DNA of 10,195 nucleotides from JAQCEJ01 sp046160425 (GCA_046160425.1 JBJXGP010000014.1:1-10195), one strand, 5' to 3'; positions 1 through 7,321 are shown, counted from the first letter of the stretch. The notes: generated by a model from the letters alone, not told the origin. Program-made: numbers and translations.

Positions 1-1044
<1,044 letters not shown>

Positions 1045-1075
1045 TCCGTTCGAATTCATCGATATCTCAATCGAG

Positions 1076-1109
1076 CCGAACTGCGGAATAATTCGCAGTT
1101 CGGTTTTTT
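1076..1109 (+). terminator. Rho-independent terminator of the pyrophosphatase gene
   Basis: A perfect 10-bp stem (CCGAACTGCG, 1076-1085, with CGCAGTTCGG, 1094-1103) and an 8-nt loop are followed by six T residues (1104-1109). It begins about 30 bp after the stop codon at 1044 and points the same way as the gene. Confidence 0.93.
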
Positions 1110-1148
1110 GTTGTATGCGCTTCCAACGCAACCGATCATTTGCAGGTG

Positions 1149-1177
1149 TTGTGATCGCGTACGCCAAAAAGTATCAT
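1149..1177 (+). promoter_or_regulatory. Candidate sigma-70-type promoter for the cysteine hydrolase gene
   Basis: TTGTGA (1149-1154) and TATCAT (1172-1177) are separated by 17 bp. The -10 box matches 5/6 of the consensus and the -35 box 4/6. It lies downstream of the preceding terminator and about 47 bp before the ATG at 1225. It is supported only by consensus match and position. Confidence 0.4.
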
Positions 1178-1211
1178 GAGTGCTTGTCGCTATGTGTCGC
1201 GTTATCGCATG

Positions 1212-1217
1212 AGGAGG
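1212..1217 (+). promoter_or_regulatory. Strong Shine-Dalgarno site deciding the start of the cysteine hydrolase
   Basis: AGGAGG lies 7 bp upstream of the ATG at 1225. No alternative in-frame start has comparable support, and this start places a signal peptide exactly at the N-terminus. Confidence 0.85.
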
Positions 1218-1224
1218 AAAACCT

Positions 1225-2154
1225 ATGCACCGCCGAATCTGGATCGCCGGTTGTTTGCTGTTTCTGATGTGGGTTGGCGTAGCGCCGGCTGAAGAGAAAA
1301 CGTCCGAGGCAGTCCCCAATCAACCGAAAGTTGCCGGTAAGCTGATGCTGCATCTGCGGGAGCGGAAGGAAGCGACTCCCAAAAGCGGAAAGTTCGCGGA
1401 AGTGAGCCGCGAAATCGAATGGAACGTCGCCGAGACTGCGATCATCGTCTGCGACATGTGGGAAGATCACCCGTGCAAGATGTCGGCACATCGCGTCGAT
1501 GTGATGGCGCCGGAAATGAATCGCATCATCTCATCTGCCCGGTCGCTCGGCGTGACGATCATTCACGCACCGAGTTCGGGGATGGAATATTACGAAGAGA
1601 CTCCACAGCGCAGACGCATCAAGACTGCGATCTCGGTGAAGCCCGTCGTTCCCATCGAAGGCTGGTGTTATCTCGATCCCGAGCGAGAGGCGGATTATCC
1701 GATCCCCTATTCGCACAGCGTCGTCGATGCCTGCGATGATCCGATCTATGCAGGGGACGAGAAAACCAGCCGACGGCAGCACCCGGCGATCAAGATCGTC
1801 GGCTACGACGGCGTGAGTGACAACGGCGTCGAGATCAACAATTTCTTCGAACAACAGGGGATCAAGAATGTCGTCCTCATGGGTGTGCATACGCATTATT
1901 GCGTGCTGGGCCGATCGTTCGGCATCCGGCAGATGGTCAGATTGGGGAAAAACGTCGTCCTTGCGCGCGATCTGACCGATGCGATGTACGACCCGCGCAA
2001 ACCGCCGTACGTCAGCCATGCCCGCGGAACCGAACTGGCGGTCGAACACATCGAGAAATACTGGTGCCCATCGATTGAGGGAGTCGACTTGATCGCGGTT
2101 ATTCCTGGTTCTGCCGACGCGGGTGAAACCGCAACTGCTACAAATGACGAATGA
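1225..2154 (+). CDS. Secreted isochorismatase-family cysteine hydrolase
   Basis: This is a 309-residue hydrolase of the isochorismatase/nicotinamidase fold; the substrate cannot be read from sequence. The start is fixed by AGGAGG at 1212-1217, 7 bp before the ATG. Residues 1-22 look like a Sec signal peptide: basic HRR, then a hydrophobic stretch, then APA before EE. IAGC at 7-10 resembles a lipobox but sits too early in the hydrophobic region, so export rather than lipidation is favoured. The fold's Asp-Lys-Cys catalytic set is represented by Asp77 (VCDMW) and Cys226 (HTHYCVLGR); Lys190 (HPAIK) is a candidate for the lysine. The C-terminal part (GRSFGIRQM, YVSHARGTE, VEHIEKYW) is of a type I associate with planctomycete exported hydrolases. 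It is monocistronic and converges on gatB. The family call is firm, the reaction unknown. Confidence 0.87.
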   Translation: MHRRIWIAGCLLFLMWVGVAPAEEKTSEAVPNQPKVAGKLMLHLRERKEATPKSGKFAEVSREIEWNVAETAIIVCDMWEDHPCKMSAHRVDVMAPEMNRIISSARSLGVTIIHAPSSGMEYYEETPQRRRIKTAISVKPVVPIEGWCYLDPEREADYPIPYSHSVVDACDDPIYAGDEKTSRRQHPAIKIVGYDGVSDNGVEINNFFEQQGIKNVVLMGVHTHYCVLGRSFGIRQMVRLGKNVVLARDLTDAMYDPRKPPYVSHARGTELAVEHIEKYWCPSIEGVDLIAVIPGSADAGETATATNDE

Positions 2155-2180
2155 CAGATCTTTGCGCAACTTTGCGTCAA

Positions 2181-2209
2181 TGAGCCGGGGGGTTTATCCC
2201 CCCGGTCTT
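2181..2209 (+). repeat. REP-like hairpin, copy R1
   Basis: TGAG precedes an 8-bp stem, CCGGGGGG (2185-2192) with CCCCCCGG (2198-2205), closed by a TTTAT loop and followed by TCTT. The 29-nt unit matches the copy at 7322-7350 (opposite strand) at 27 of 29 positions. The two differences are a compensating pair in the stem. There is no T-tract, so a role as terminator for either converging gene is not obvious, though it could slow transcription. Confidence 0.8.
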
Positions 2210-2228
2210 CAAGAACATGAGTGAAACA

Positions 2229-2257
2229 GCCCGGCGGGGGTAAACCCCGCCGCTCGT
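2229..2257 (-). repeat. REP-like hairpin, copy R2, opposed to R1
   Basis: Read on the minus strand this is GAG, then the 8-bp stem CGGCGGGG / CCCCGCCG (stem bases 2245-2252 and 2232-2239), closed by TTTAC. It has the same plan as R1 (GAG, 8-bp stem, TTTAY loop) but a different stem sequence, and lies in the opposite orientation about 20 bp away. Such opposed pairs are the usual arrangement of REP/BIME elements. Membership of the R1 family rests on the shared GAG and loop, so it is a little less certain. Confidence 0.65.
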
Positions 2258-2300
2258 GGCACTAGACCCACACGAATCGACGAATCTCTGCCCCAACCCC

Positions 2301-3794
2301 TCACCTCAAACGATCCACGATCATCTGCCGCACTTGCTTGGGGTCGGCTCCTTTGACCTCTTTCATCACCTGTCCGATGAGCGGGCCGATCGCTCCTTCT
2401 TTTCCGCCGCGAAAGGCGTCGATCGCCTGTTGATTGCGGCCCAGAACGGCGTCGATTGCCGCCGTGAGCTGTCCCGTGTCGGAGACGACTTTCAAGCCGT
2501 TCTCGTCGATGATTGAGAGCACGCGTTCCGGCTTTAACGGCGAATCGGACATCTGTTCGCCCAACAGCATCTGAAAAACGTCTCGTGCGCTTTTGGTCGT
2601 GATGACTTTGGAGTTGATCTGTGCCAACAGTGTGCCGAGCACGTCGGCGGGAAGTGGATACGCTCCCGCGGGGAGTTGACGATCCTTGATTTCCCGGAGG
2701 ACATCCTGCGTCACCCAGTTGGCGGCCATCTTCCCGTCACCGGCAAGGCGGGCGACCTCCTCGAAGTAATCGGCGAATGACAGTCCTTGCGCAATGATGA
2801 CCGACGCATCGTAGGGGGAGAGGTAATACGCCGACTGAAACCGCTGCCGACGATCGGCGGGGAATTCGCACAGTTCCGCCTTAATCCGCTCGATCAGTTC
2901 ATCGCCGACGGTGACCGGGACGAGATCGGGATCGGGGAGATAACGGTAATCCGCAGCCTCTTCCTTGCTCCGCAGTGGATACGTGACTTCGCGATTCGCA
3001 TCCCAGCCGCGCGTCGTCTTGGGGACATCCCCCATTCGCTGACCGGTTTTCTGAAACTCTTCGTAGTGCCGTCGGGCTTCGTATTCGATCGCCAGTTCCA
3101 CGTTGCGGAAACTGTTCATGTTCTTGACTTCGGTGATCGGCGTGGGGATGTGTTTGCCGTCCGGAGTATGCACGTGCAGATTCACGTTGGCATCGCAGCG
3201 CAGGCTCCCCTCCTGCATGTTGCAGTCTGACACGTCGATATACGTCAGGAGCAGCCGGAGTTCTTCGAGGTATCGCCGCGCCTCCGCCGCCGAACGCAGG
3301 TCGGGTTGCGAGACGATTTCCAAAAGCGGCGTCCCCGTGCGGTTGAGATCGACCTGACTGTCGTTCCCGCGTCCTGTTTCATCGTGCAGGTTTTTGCCGG
3401 CATCTTCTTCGAGGTGCGCGCGAATGATCCCGATGCGCCGCTGCGGGGCACCCTCGGTATCCGCATCGATATCCAGCCAGCCGTCGTAACTGAAGGGGAG
3501 ATCGTACTGGCTGATCTGATAATTCTTGGGAAGATCGGGATAGTAATACTGCTTGCGATCCCATTTCGTGAAGCGCGCGATGCTGCAATTGAGAGACATG
3601 GCCGTTTTCACCGAGAGTTCGAACGCTTTACGGTTCATCACCGGCAAGGATCCCGGCAAGCCGAGGCAGACGGGACAGGTCTGCGTGTTGGGATGGTCGG
3701 GATTAAAGCGATTCGCGCAACCGCAGAACAGCTTCGAAGCCGTTTGCAGTTGCACGTGAACTTCCAATCCCACGACGATGGTATATTCGGACAT
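2301..3794 (-). CDS. gatB: Aspartyl/glutamyl-tRNA amidotransferase subunit B
   Basis: GatB binds the mischarged tRNA and carries out the kinase/transamidation step that makes Gln-tRNA(Gln) or Asn-tRNA(Asn) in the cytoplasmic GatCAB complex. The chosen ATG gives 497 residues beginning MSEYTIVVGLEVHVQL, the normal GatB N-terminus. A GTG six codons upstream is possible but lacks a ribosome site, while AAGAG lies 7 bp before this ATG. Zinc-site cysteines are present at 24, 26, 40 and 43 (FCGC, CPVC). Family motifs follow in order: YYYPDLPKNYQISQYD, HLEEDAGK, NRTGTPLLEIV, MQEGSLRCDANV, EVKNMNSF and DYRYLPDPDL. The C-terminal YqeY-like tail domain (GPLIGQVMKEVKGADP) is complete. The gene is last in the gat cluster, separated from gatA by 190 bp containing an inverted repeat, which is unusual for an operon. 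Confidence 0.97.
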   Translation of the reverse strand: MSEYTIVVGLEVHVQLQTASKLFCGCANRFNPDHPNTQTCPVCLGLPGSLPVMNRKAFELSVKTAMSLNCSIARFTKWDRKQYYYPDLPKNYQISQYDLPFSYDGWLDIDADTEGAPQRRIGIIRAHLEEDAGKNLHDETGRGNDSQVDLNRTGTPLLEIVSQPDLRSAAEARRYLEELRLLLTYIDVSDCNMQEGSLRCDANVNLHVHTPDGKHIPTPITEVKNMNSFRNVELAIEYEARRHYEEFQKTGQRMGDVPKTTRGWDANREVTYPLRSKEEAADYRYLPDPDLVPVTVGDELIERIKAELCEFPADRRQRFQSAYYLSPYDASVIIAQGLSFADYFEEVARLAGDGKMAANWVTQDVLREIKDRQLPAGAYPLPADVLGTLLAQINSKVITTKSARDVFQMLLGEQMSDSPLKPERVLSIIDENGLKVVSDTGQLTAAIDAVLGRNQQAIDAFRGGKEGAIGPLIGQVMKEVKGADPKQVRQMIVDRLR

Positions 3795-3822
3795 ATGCGA
3801 ACTCTTGATCACGGAAAACAGG

Positions 3823-3921
3823 TCTCACACGAAGTCACAAAGGCACGAAGTAAAAAAGCAAATCCGAATTCATTCTCAAATGATTGTGGTTTTCTTTGTG
3901 ACTTCGTGTCTTTGTGTGAGA
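3823..3921. repeat. Long imperfect inverted repeat between gatA and gatB
   Basis: The left arm (3823-3850, starting TCTCACAC) and right arm (3894-3921, ending GTGTGAGA) pair at 23 of 28 positions, the outer 8 perfectly, around a 43-bp AT-rich centre. Each arm is itself made of alternating CACGAAG/CACAAAG-type units, so several registers of pairing are possible. It lies entirely in the gatA-gatB gap and ends 28 bp before the gatB start. It could act as an attenuator, an mRNA processing site or simply a dispersed repeat; the sequence does not decide. Confidence 0.75.
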
Positions 3922-3984
3922 TAATTTAGATTCTACATACCTGGGATCATTGGTACCAATCAGGATTCTTATCGTCATCACAGG

Positions 3985-5448
3985 TCACGAGAACGTCGGT
4001 CGTTTCGTGTGCCAGTCCGTTTCGCGTTCGAACATGCGGGCGACTCGCAGTAATCGATCTTCGGTGAACGGAGAACTTTGCAGTTGCAAGCCGATCGGCA
4101 GTCCGTGGGAACTCATGCCGGCAGGAATCGATATCCCCGGAATTCCCGTCAGGTTTCCGCTGATCGTAAAAATATCGGCGAGGTACAGCGCCAGCGGATC
4201 ATCGGTAAACTCCCCGAGTTTGAACGCCGGCGTCGGCGAGACGGGTGAAGCGATCACGTCGACCTCTGTAAACGCCTTGTCGAAGTCCTCGCGAATCAGT
4301 CGGCGTACTTTCAGCGCTTTCAAATAGAAGGCATCATAGTAACCGGCGGAGAGGGCATACGTCCCCAGCATGATGCGACGTTTCACTTCGCTCCCGAATC
4401 CTTCCCCCCGGCTGGTCGCATACATGTCGATAAGGTCGGTGAATTCTGCTGCTCGATGGCCGTAATGCACGCCGTCGTAGCGGGCAAGGTTGCTCGATGC
4501 TTCGGAGGGAGCGATCAAGTAATAGACTGCGACGGAGTACGACAAATGCGGCAGCGAAATGTCGATGACGTTCGCTCCCAGTTTTCGATAGATCGCCAAT
4601 GCCTCTTCGAGCGTGCCGGCGACGTCGGGATCGAGACCATCCTGCAAATACGCGCGGGGGACGCCGATTCTGAGTCCCTCAAGCGGCCGGTCGAGTTCGG
4701 TGGTATAACGCGGGACGGGCGAGGGGACCGAAGTCGCATCGCGCCGATCGTGACCGGCGATCGCTTCCAATAACAGGGCGGCGTCGCGGACATCGTGGGA
4801 GAGCGGGCCGATCTGATCGAGCGAGCTGGCGAAAGCGATCAGCCCGTATCGCGAGACGCGTCCGTAGGTTGGTTTGAGGCCGACAAGACCGCAGAAGCCG
4901 GCCGGCTGGCGGATCGATCCTCCCGTGTCGGTACCCAAAGCGAGCGGGGCCAATTCGGCTGCGACCGCCGCCGCCGACCCGCCGCTCGAACCCCCGGGCG
5001 TGCGCGTCAAATCCCACGGGTTGTGCGTGGGATGGTATGCGAAATTCTCGGTCGAGGAACCCATCGCGAATTCGTCGAGATTCGTTTTGCCGATGAGGAC
5101 GGCATCCGCTTGACGCAGTCGTTCGATCACGTGGGCATCATAGGGAGAGCGATAACCCTCCAGAATTTTACTTGCACAGGTTGTCGGTTGACCGACGGTG
5201 CAGATGGCATCTTTGATGGCGATCGGAATGCCGGCGAGCGCCCCCAGCGATTCACCCGCATGTCGTCGGCGATCGATGGTCGCCGCCTGGGCCAGCGCAC
5301 CATCGCGGTCGACGTGCAGAAATGCGCGGACTTGAGGATCGCGTTTGGCGATCAGATCGAGGTGAGCGGTCGTCACATCGACGGCGGAGCGTTCGCCGCT
5401 CTGCATTCGCGCGAGCAATTCAAAGGCAGAGTTTCCGGCGATTGACAT
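3985..5448 (-). CDS. gatA: Aspartyl/glutamyl-tRNA amidotransferase subunit A
   Basis: GatA is the amidase-signature subunit that releases ammonia from glutamine for the GatCAB complex. The 487 residues are full length. The amidase Lys/cis-Ser/Ser triad is visible: Lys79 in AIAIKDA, Ser154 in the glycine/serine-rich PGGSSGGS, and Ser178 in GTDTGGSIRQP. These numbers coincide with those I recall for the Staphylococcus aureus enzyme. The ATG at 5448 is preceded by AGAGG at a rather long distance (12 bp). gatC lies 52 bp upstream on the same strand and gatB 190 bp downstream. Nothing in the protein looks damaged. GatA in this genome could serve Gln-tRNA(Gln), Asn-tRNA(Asn) or both; the window does not show which aminoacyl-tRNA synthetases are present. 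Confidence 0.97.
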   Translation of the reverse strand: MSIAGNSAFELLARMQSGERSAVDVTTAHLDLIAKRDPQVRAFLHVDRDGALAQAATIDRRRHAGESLGALAGIPIAIKDAICTVGQPTTCASKILEGYRSPYDAHVIERLRQADAVLIGKTNLDEFAMGSSTENFAYHPTHNPWDLTRTPGGSSGGSAAAVAAELAPLALGTDTGGSIRQPAGFCGLVGLKPTYGRVSRYGLIAFASSLDQIGPLSHDVRDAALLLEAIAGHDRRDATSVPSPVPRYTTELDRPLEGLRIGVPRAYLQDGLDPDVAGTLEEALAIYRKLGANVIDISLPHLSYSVAVYYLIAPSEASSNLARYDGVHYGHRAAEFTDLIDMYATSRGEGFGSEVKRRIMLGTYALSAGYYDAFYLKALKVRRLIREDFDKAFTEVDVIASPVSPTPAFKLGEFTDDPLALYLADIFTISGNLTGIPGISIPAGMSSHGLPIGLQLQSSPFTEDRLLRVARMFERETDWHTKRPTFS

Positions 5449-5500
5449 GGGTCTGATTTACCTCTGCCGAACTTTGGATCGCCTCATTCGGCATCGAGTC

Positions 5501-5800
5501 TTATTCGGTCTCAAGAATGGGCGGAACGAGGAAAAATCTCCCATCGGTTTTGGGGGCATTCGACACCGCAGCTTGCACGGGGATCGACGGCGTAATTTCA
5601 TCTTCGCGAAAGACGTTGGTCAGTTCGACCGCGTGAGCCATCGGCTCGACTTCATCCGTTTCAAGTTCACCGAGGCGCGCAACGTAGCCGAGAACCTGAC
5701 TGAGTTGTGCGGTGAATTGATCGACTTCTTGCGGGTCGAGTTTCAAGCGAGCGAGATGGGCAACCTTCAACACTTCGCTGCGGGTGATGTGTTCAGCCAT
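5501..5800 (-). CDS. gatC: Aspartyl/glutamyl-tRNA amidotransferase subunit C
   Basis: GatC is the small subunit that wraps around and stabilises GatA-GatB. From the ATG at 5800 it is 99 residues, MAEHITRSEVLKVAHLARL onward, matching the usual length of about 95-100. An upstream in-frame ATG at 5830 would add ten residues (MIVHRLRAAA) that do not look like family sequence; AGGG at 5809-5812 sits 8 bp before the chosen ATG. Family features are the N-terminal helix VAHLARLKL, then FTAQLSQVLGYV, and the acidic segment around ELETDEVEPMAHAVEL, with an FREDE motif. It precedes gatA by 52 bp and follows rpmB by 157 bp, so a common transcript from the rpmB promoter is plausible but not shown. Confidence 0.93.
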   Translation of the reverse strand: MAEHITRSEVLKVAHLARLKLDPQEVDQFTAQLSQVLGYVARLGELETDEVEPMAHAVELTNVFREDEITPSIPVQAAVSNAPKTDGRFFLVPPILETE

Positions 5801-5957
5801 AGCTGCGGCCCTGAGCCTGTGGACGATCATCGAGAGAACGATGCTTGAAGTTGATCAAGAAACGACGCGGCAGAGAGCATTGACTCTGCGGTGACAGAAA
5901 CACACAACGTCGGCAGTGCGAGGGGCTGAGGACTTACAGGCGACGGCCGTCTGCCCA

Positions 5958-6221
5958 CTACACCGATTTAGGTAGCGTGAACGGCTTGCGAACGACAGCT
6001 TTCTGGATGGCTCCGCTGCGGATGCACTGCACGCAGACGCGCTTCGTGACGGATTGCGCCCCGACCTGCACGCGAATCTTTTGCAGATTCGGGCGGAACA
6101 GCCGACGCGTGATCCCCACGGTTTTGCGACCGTTCCCGCCGAGGTATTTGGCTTTACCTCGTTGTTCGACCGAATTCCCACGGGAAGGTATTTTACCGCA
6201 GACTGAACATTCCTGACCCAT
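5958..6221 (-). CDS. rpmB: Large-subunit ribosomal protein L28 (bL28), zinc-ribbon form
   Basis: bL28 is a small rRNA-binding protein of the 50S subunit. The ATG at 6221 gives 87 residues starting MGQECSVCGK, preceded by AAAGGG (6228-6233) 6 bp upstream. An in-frame ATG 13 codons earlier would add MTVTRRKGLKGTE, which has no family support and would swallow this ribosome site. Cys5/Cys8 and Cys63/Cys66 form the two CxxC pairs of the zinc-binding (C+) type. FRPNLQKIRVQV and CVQCIRSG are conserved. About 18 extra residues (KAKYLGGNGRKTVGITRR) lie between the N-terminal CxxC and the PNLQ motif compared with short bL28 proteins, a form I associate with planctomycetes and relatives. A plausible promoter lies at 6271-6298. 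Confidence 0.94.
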   Translation of the reverse strand: MGQECSVCGKIPSRGNSVEQRGKAKYLGGNGRKTVGITRRLFRPNLQKIRVQVGAQSVTKRVCVQCIRSGAIQKAVVRKPFTLPKSV

Positions 6222-6270
6222 CTCTGTCCCTTTCAACCCTTTACGTCGAGTAACCGTCATCGAACGGGCC

Positions 6271-6298
6271 AGTATAATTGGTCCTGCGAGATTTGCAA
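6271..6298 (-). promoter_or_regulatory. Candidate sigma-70-type promoter for rpmB (and perhaps gatCAB)
   Basis: On the minus strand TTGCAA (6293-6298) and TATACT (6271-6276) are separated by 16 bp, with TTGACT immediately upstream as a second, more distant -35-like box. Initiation near 6264 would leave a leader of about 43 nt before the rpmB ATG. No promoter of similar quality was seen in the 157 bp between rpmB and gatC. Confidence 0.5.
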
Positions 6299-6510
6299 GT
6301 CAACCTCATCACGGGATTGTTGCGACCCCTGCTTGACGGACCCTTTGTCCTGGAGAATTCATCGCGTAACTTTGGCTTGTAAGTTCGCCAAATCTCACTC
6401 ACAACACGTGAGGCTTCGACATACACCCGGATTTGCTGAATCTCTTTAAGTGATCGTGAGCGTGCATGTTGTGTCTCGCCGATGGGTTCCTGAAATGCGC
6501 ATTTCTCGCT

Positions 6511-6527
6511 TTGGCACGGTTCGTGCA
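6511..6527 (+). promoter_or_regulatory. Sigma-54 (RpoN)-type promoter candidate upstream of csrA
   Basis: TTGGCACG (6511-6518), then 4 bp, then GTGCA (6523-6527) preserves the invariant GG (6513-6514), 10-bp spacing and GC (6525-6526). It matches the TTGGCACG-N4-TTGCA consensus at all but one base of the two boxes. Transcription would start near 6537, giving a csrA leader of about 200 nt. A good match can arise by chance, and no enhancer site is established. Confidence 0.5.
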
Positions 6528-6724
6528 TTATGCAGAGATTCATCAGGGACGATCAGCGAACCACACAACTTGAGAGATTATCGCCTGATTGAACCGTCTG
6601 TCACCGAGAACCAGACTCGAGGCACTTCCCGGAAACAGATCGCAGTCGCTGCTCGCTCCTGAATCGATAGAAAATCACATCGTTCGTTAAGTCACTAAAC
6701 TGCAAAATCGCTCAAGCAGCATGT

Positions 6725-6730
6725 AAGGAG
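6725..6730 (+). promoter_or_regulatory. Shine-Dalgarno site deciding the csrA start
   Basis: AAGGAG lies 7 bp before the ATG at 6738 but only 1 bp before the in-frame ATG at 6732, so 6738 is the functional start. The site itself contains GGA, the core of CsrA-binding sites, so CsrA could repress its own translation here, as is known for some family members. Confidence 0.7.
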
Positions 6731-6737
6731 TATGACC

Positions 6738-7043
6738 ATGCTCGTTTTAACACGGAAGTGTTCCGAAATGATTCAGATCGGCGAAGACATTGTGATCAAG
6801 ATCATCAAGACCGGACGCACCACGGTCAAAATCGGGATCGAGGCCCCGAAGCATGTCCGAGTCGTCCGCGGCGAAATCGCACCGCAGGTGCATGTGACGG
6901 TGGAGGGCCCCCACTGCCCGGAGTCCGTGCATCTCTCGACGGGGGACTCTGACCATCAGCGCCAGCCGGTCTGCAACGACGGTATGCTTCGCGTCGGCAG
7001 CGCACTCGTTCCCGACGGGCCGGTCAGTCAGTTGGTCTGCTGA
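6738..7043 (+). CDS. csrA: Carbon storage regulator CsrA/RsmA with a long C-terminal tail
   Basis: CsrA is a homodimeric RNA-binding protein that binds GGA motifs in mRNA leaders and alters translation or stability. Residues 1-47 align without gaps to E. coli CsrA: MLVLTRK at the N-terminus, IGEDIVIKI, then KIGIEAPKHV and VVRGEI. The RNA-contacting residues Leu4, Arg6 and Arg44 are all kept. Starting at 6738 rather than 6732 gives the standard MLVLTRK N-terminus. The protein is 101 residues, about 40 longer than the E. coli protein. The tail from residue 48 has no recognisable domain, contains Cys60, Cys79 and the final residue Cys101, and shows no internal stop or obvious frameshift. The gene stands alone, divergent from rpmB, with its own terminator. 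Confidence 0.93.
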   Translation: MLVLTRKCSEMIQIGEDIVIKIIKTGRTTVKIGIEAPKHVRVVRGEIAPQVHVTVEGPHCPESVHLSTGDSDHQRQPVCNDGMLRVGSALVPDGPVSQLVC

Positions 7044-7100
7044 AGACGCATCGGTACGCGAACGCCGATGGATGAGAAGTCGACTGACAAAAACTTTCCT

Positions 7101-7125
7101 ACTGATTCACGCCGTGTGATTCAGT
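7101..7125 (+). other. Stem-loop in the csrA 3' region
   Basis: ACTGATTCAC (7101-7110) pairs with GTGATTCAGT (7116-7125) at 9 of 10 positions around a 5-nt loop. There is no T-tract; it lies 57 bp after the csrA stop. Confidence 0.5.
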
Positions 7126-7142
7126 CAAAAACATTCAGATAA

Positions 7143-7162
7143 CGATCGTGGCGTCACGATCG
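7143..7162 (+). other. Perfect 8-bp stem-loop in the csrA 3' region
   Basis: CGATCGTG (7143-7150) and CACGATCG (7155-7162) form a perfect stem around a GCGT loop, between the csrA stop and its terminator. No T-tract follows. Confidence 0.6.
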
Positions 7163-7191
7163 ATGACAATAATAACTGTTACAAACCGCCC

Positions 7192-7233
7192 GAACGAACC
7201 GACGGCTTCCGAGTCGCCGGTTCGTTCTTTTTT
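7192..7233 (+). terminator. Rho-independent terminator of csrA
   Basis: GAACGAACCG (7192-7201) pairs perfectly with CGGTTCGTTC (7218-7227), followed by six T residues (7228-7233). It lies about 150 bp after the csrA stop codon. Confidence 0.92.
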
Positions 7234-7255
7234 ATAGTGAGAGTGAGTTGTATTT

Positions 7256-7262
7256 AGCTGCC
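7256..7262. repeat. Left copy of 7-bp target-site duplication
   Basis: AGCTGCC abuts the left terminal inverted repeat and is repeated exactly at 7382-7388 abutting the right one. Confidence 0.6.
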
Positions 7263-7278
7263 CGTTGAAAAAGTGTGC

Positions 7279-7301
7279 CACTGCTGGCTTGCCCAGCAGT
7301 G
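7279..7301 (+). repeat. Perfect 9-bp hairpin inside the MITE-like element
   Basis: CACTGCTGG and CCAGCAGTG flank a CTTGC loop. It differs in sequence from the GAG/TTTAY hairpins elsewhere in the window, so it represents a second hairpin type. Confidence 0.6.
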
Positions 7302-7321
7302 AAGATGATAATCGATGGAAA

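Larger units (their letters stand above)
6222..6737. other. Divergent intergenic region between rpmB and csrA (516 bp)
   Basis: No convincing gene is present; open frames here (for example minus 6543-6241) overlap the promoters and show no protein-like features. It holds the rpmB promoter, a small hairpin TTTGGC/GCCAAA (6371-6376 with 6387-6392), a second stem CTCAC/GTGAG (6398-6402 with 6408-6412), a sigma-54-like promoter (6511-6527) and a csrA leader of about 200 nt. Confidence 0.6.

Noticed and set aside
2161..2180. Imperfect tandem TTTGCGCAAC TTTGCGTCAA after the cysteine hydrolase gene
   Set aside because: Only two short units with mismatches; not distinguishable from chance.
3949..3960. 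Perfect 12-bp palindrome ATTGGTACCAAT after gatA
   Set aside because: It has no loop or T-tract and is isolated; it could be an operator but nothing nearby supports that.
5880..5950. Possible tRNA-Tyr-like stretch (CTGTAAG on the minus strand) between rpmB and gatC
   Set aside because: The bases flanking the would-be anticodon loop do not form a stem and no acceptor or T arm can be drawn.
5939..5955. GC-rich palindrome GACGGCCGTC just after the rpmB stop, as a terminator
   Set aside because: It has no adequate loop and no T-tract; read-through into gatC is more likely.
6241..6543. 100-codon minus-strand open frame upstream of rpmB
   Set aside because: It overlaps the rpmB promoter and ribosome site, has no recognisable domain, and its composition looks like non-coding DNA.
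6450..6662. 70-codon plus-strand open frame before csrA
   Set aside because: It spans the sigma-54-like site, has no ribosome site, and shows no protein-like pattern.
7044..7191. CsrB/RsmZ-like CsrA-sequestering RNA next to csrA
   Set aside because: The hairpin loops here are GCCGT and GCGT; the repeated GGA-in-loop pattern is absent.
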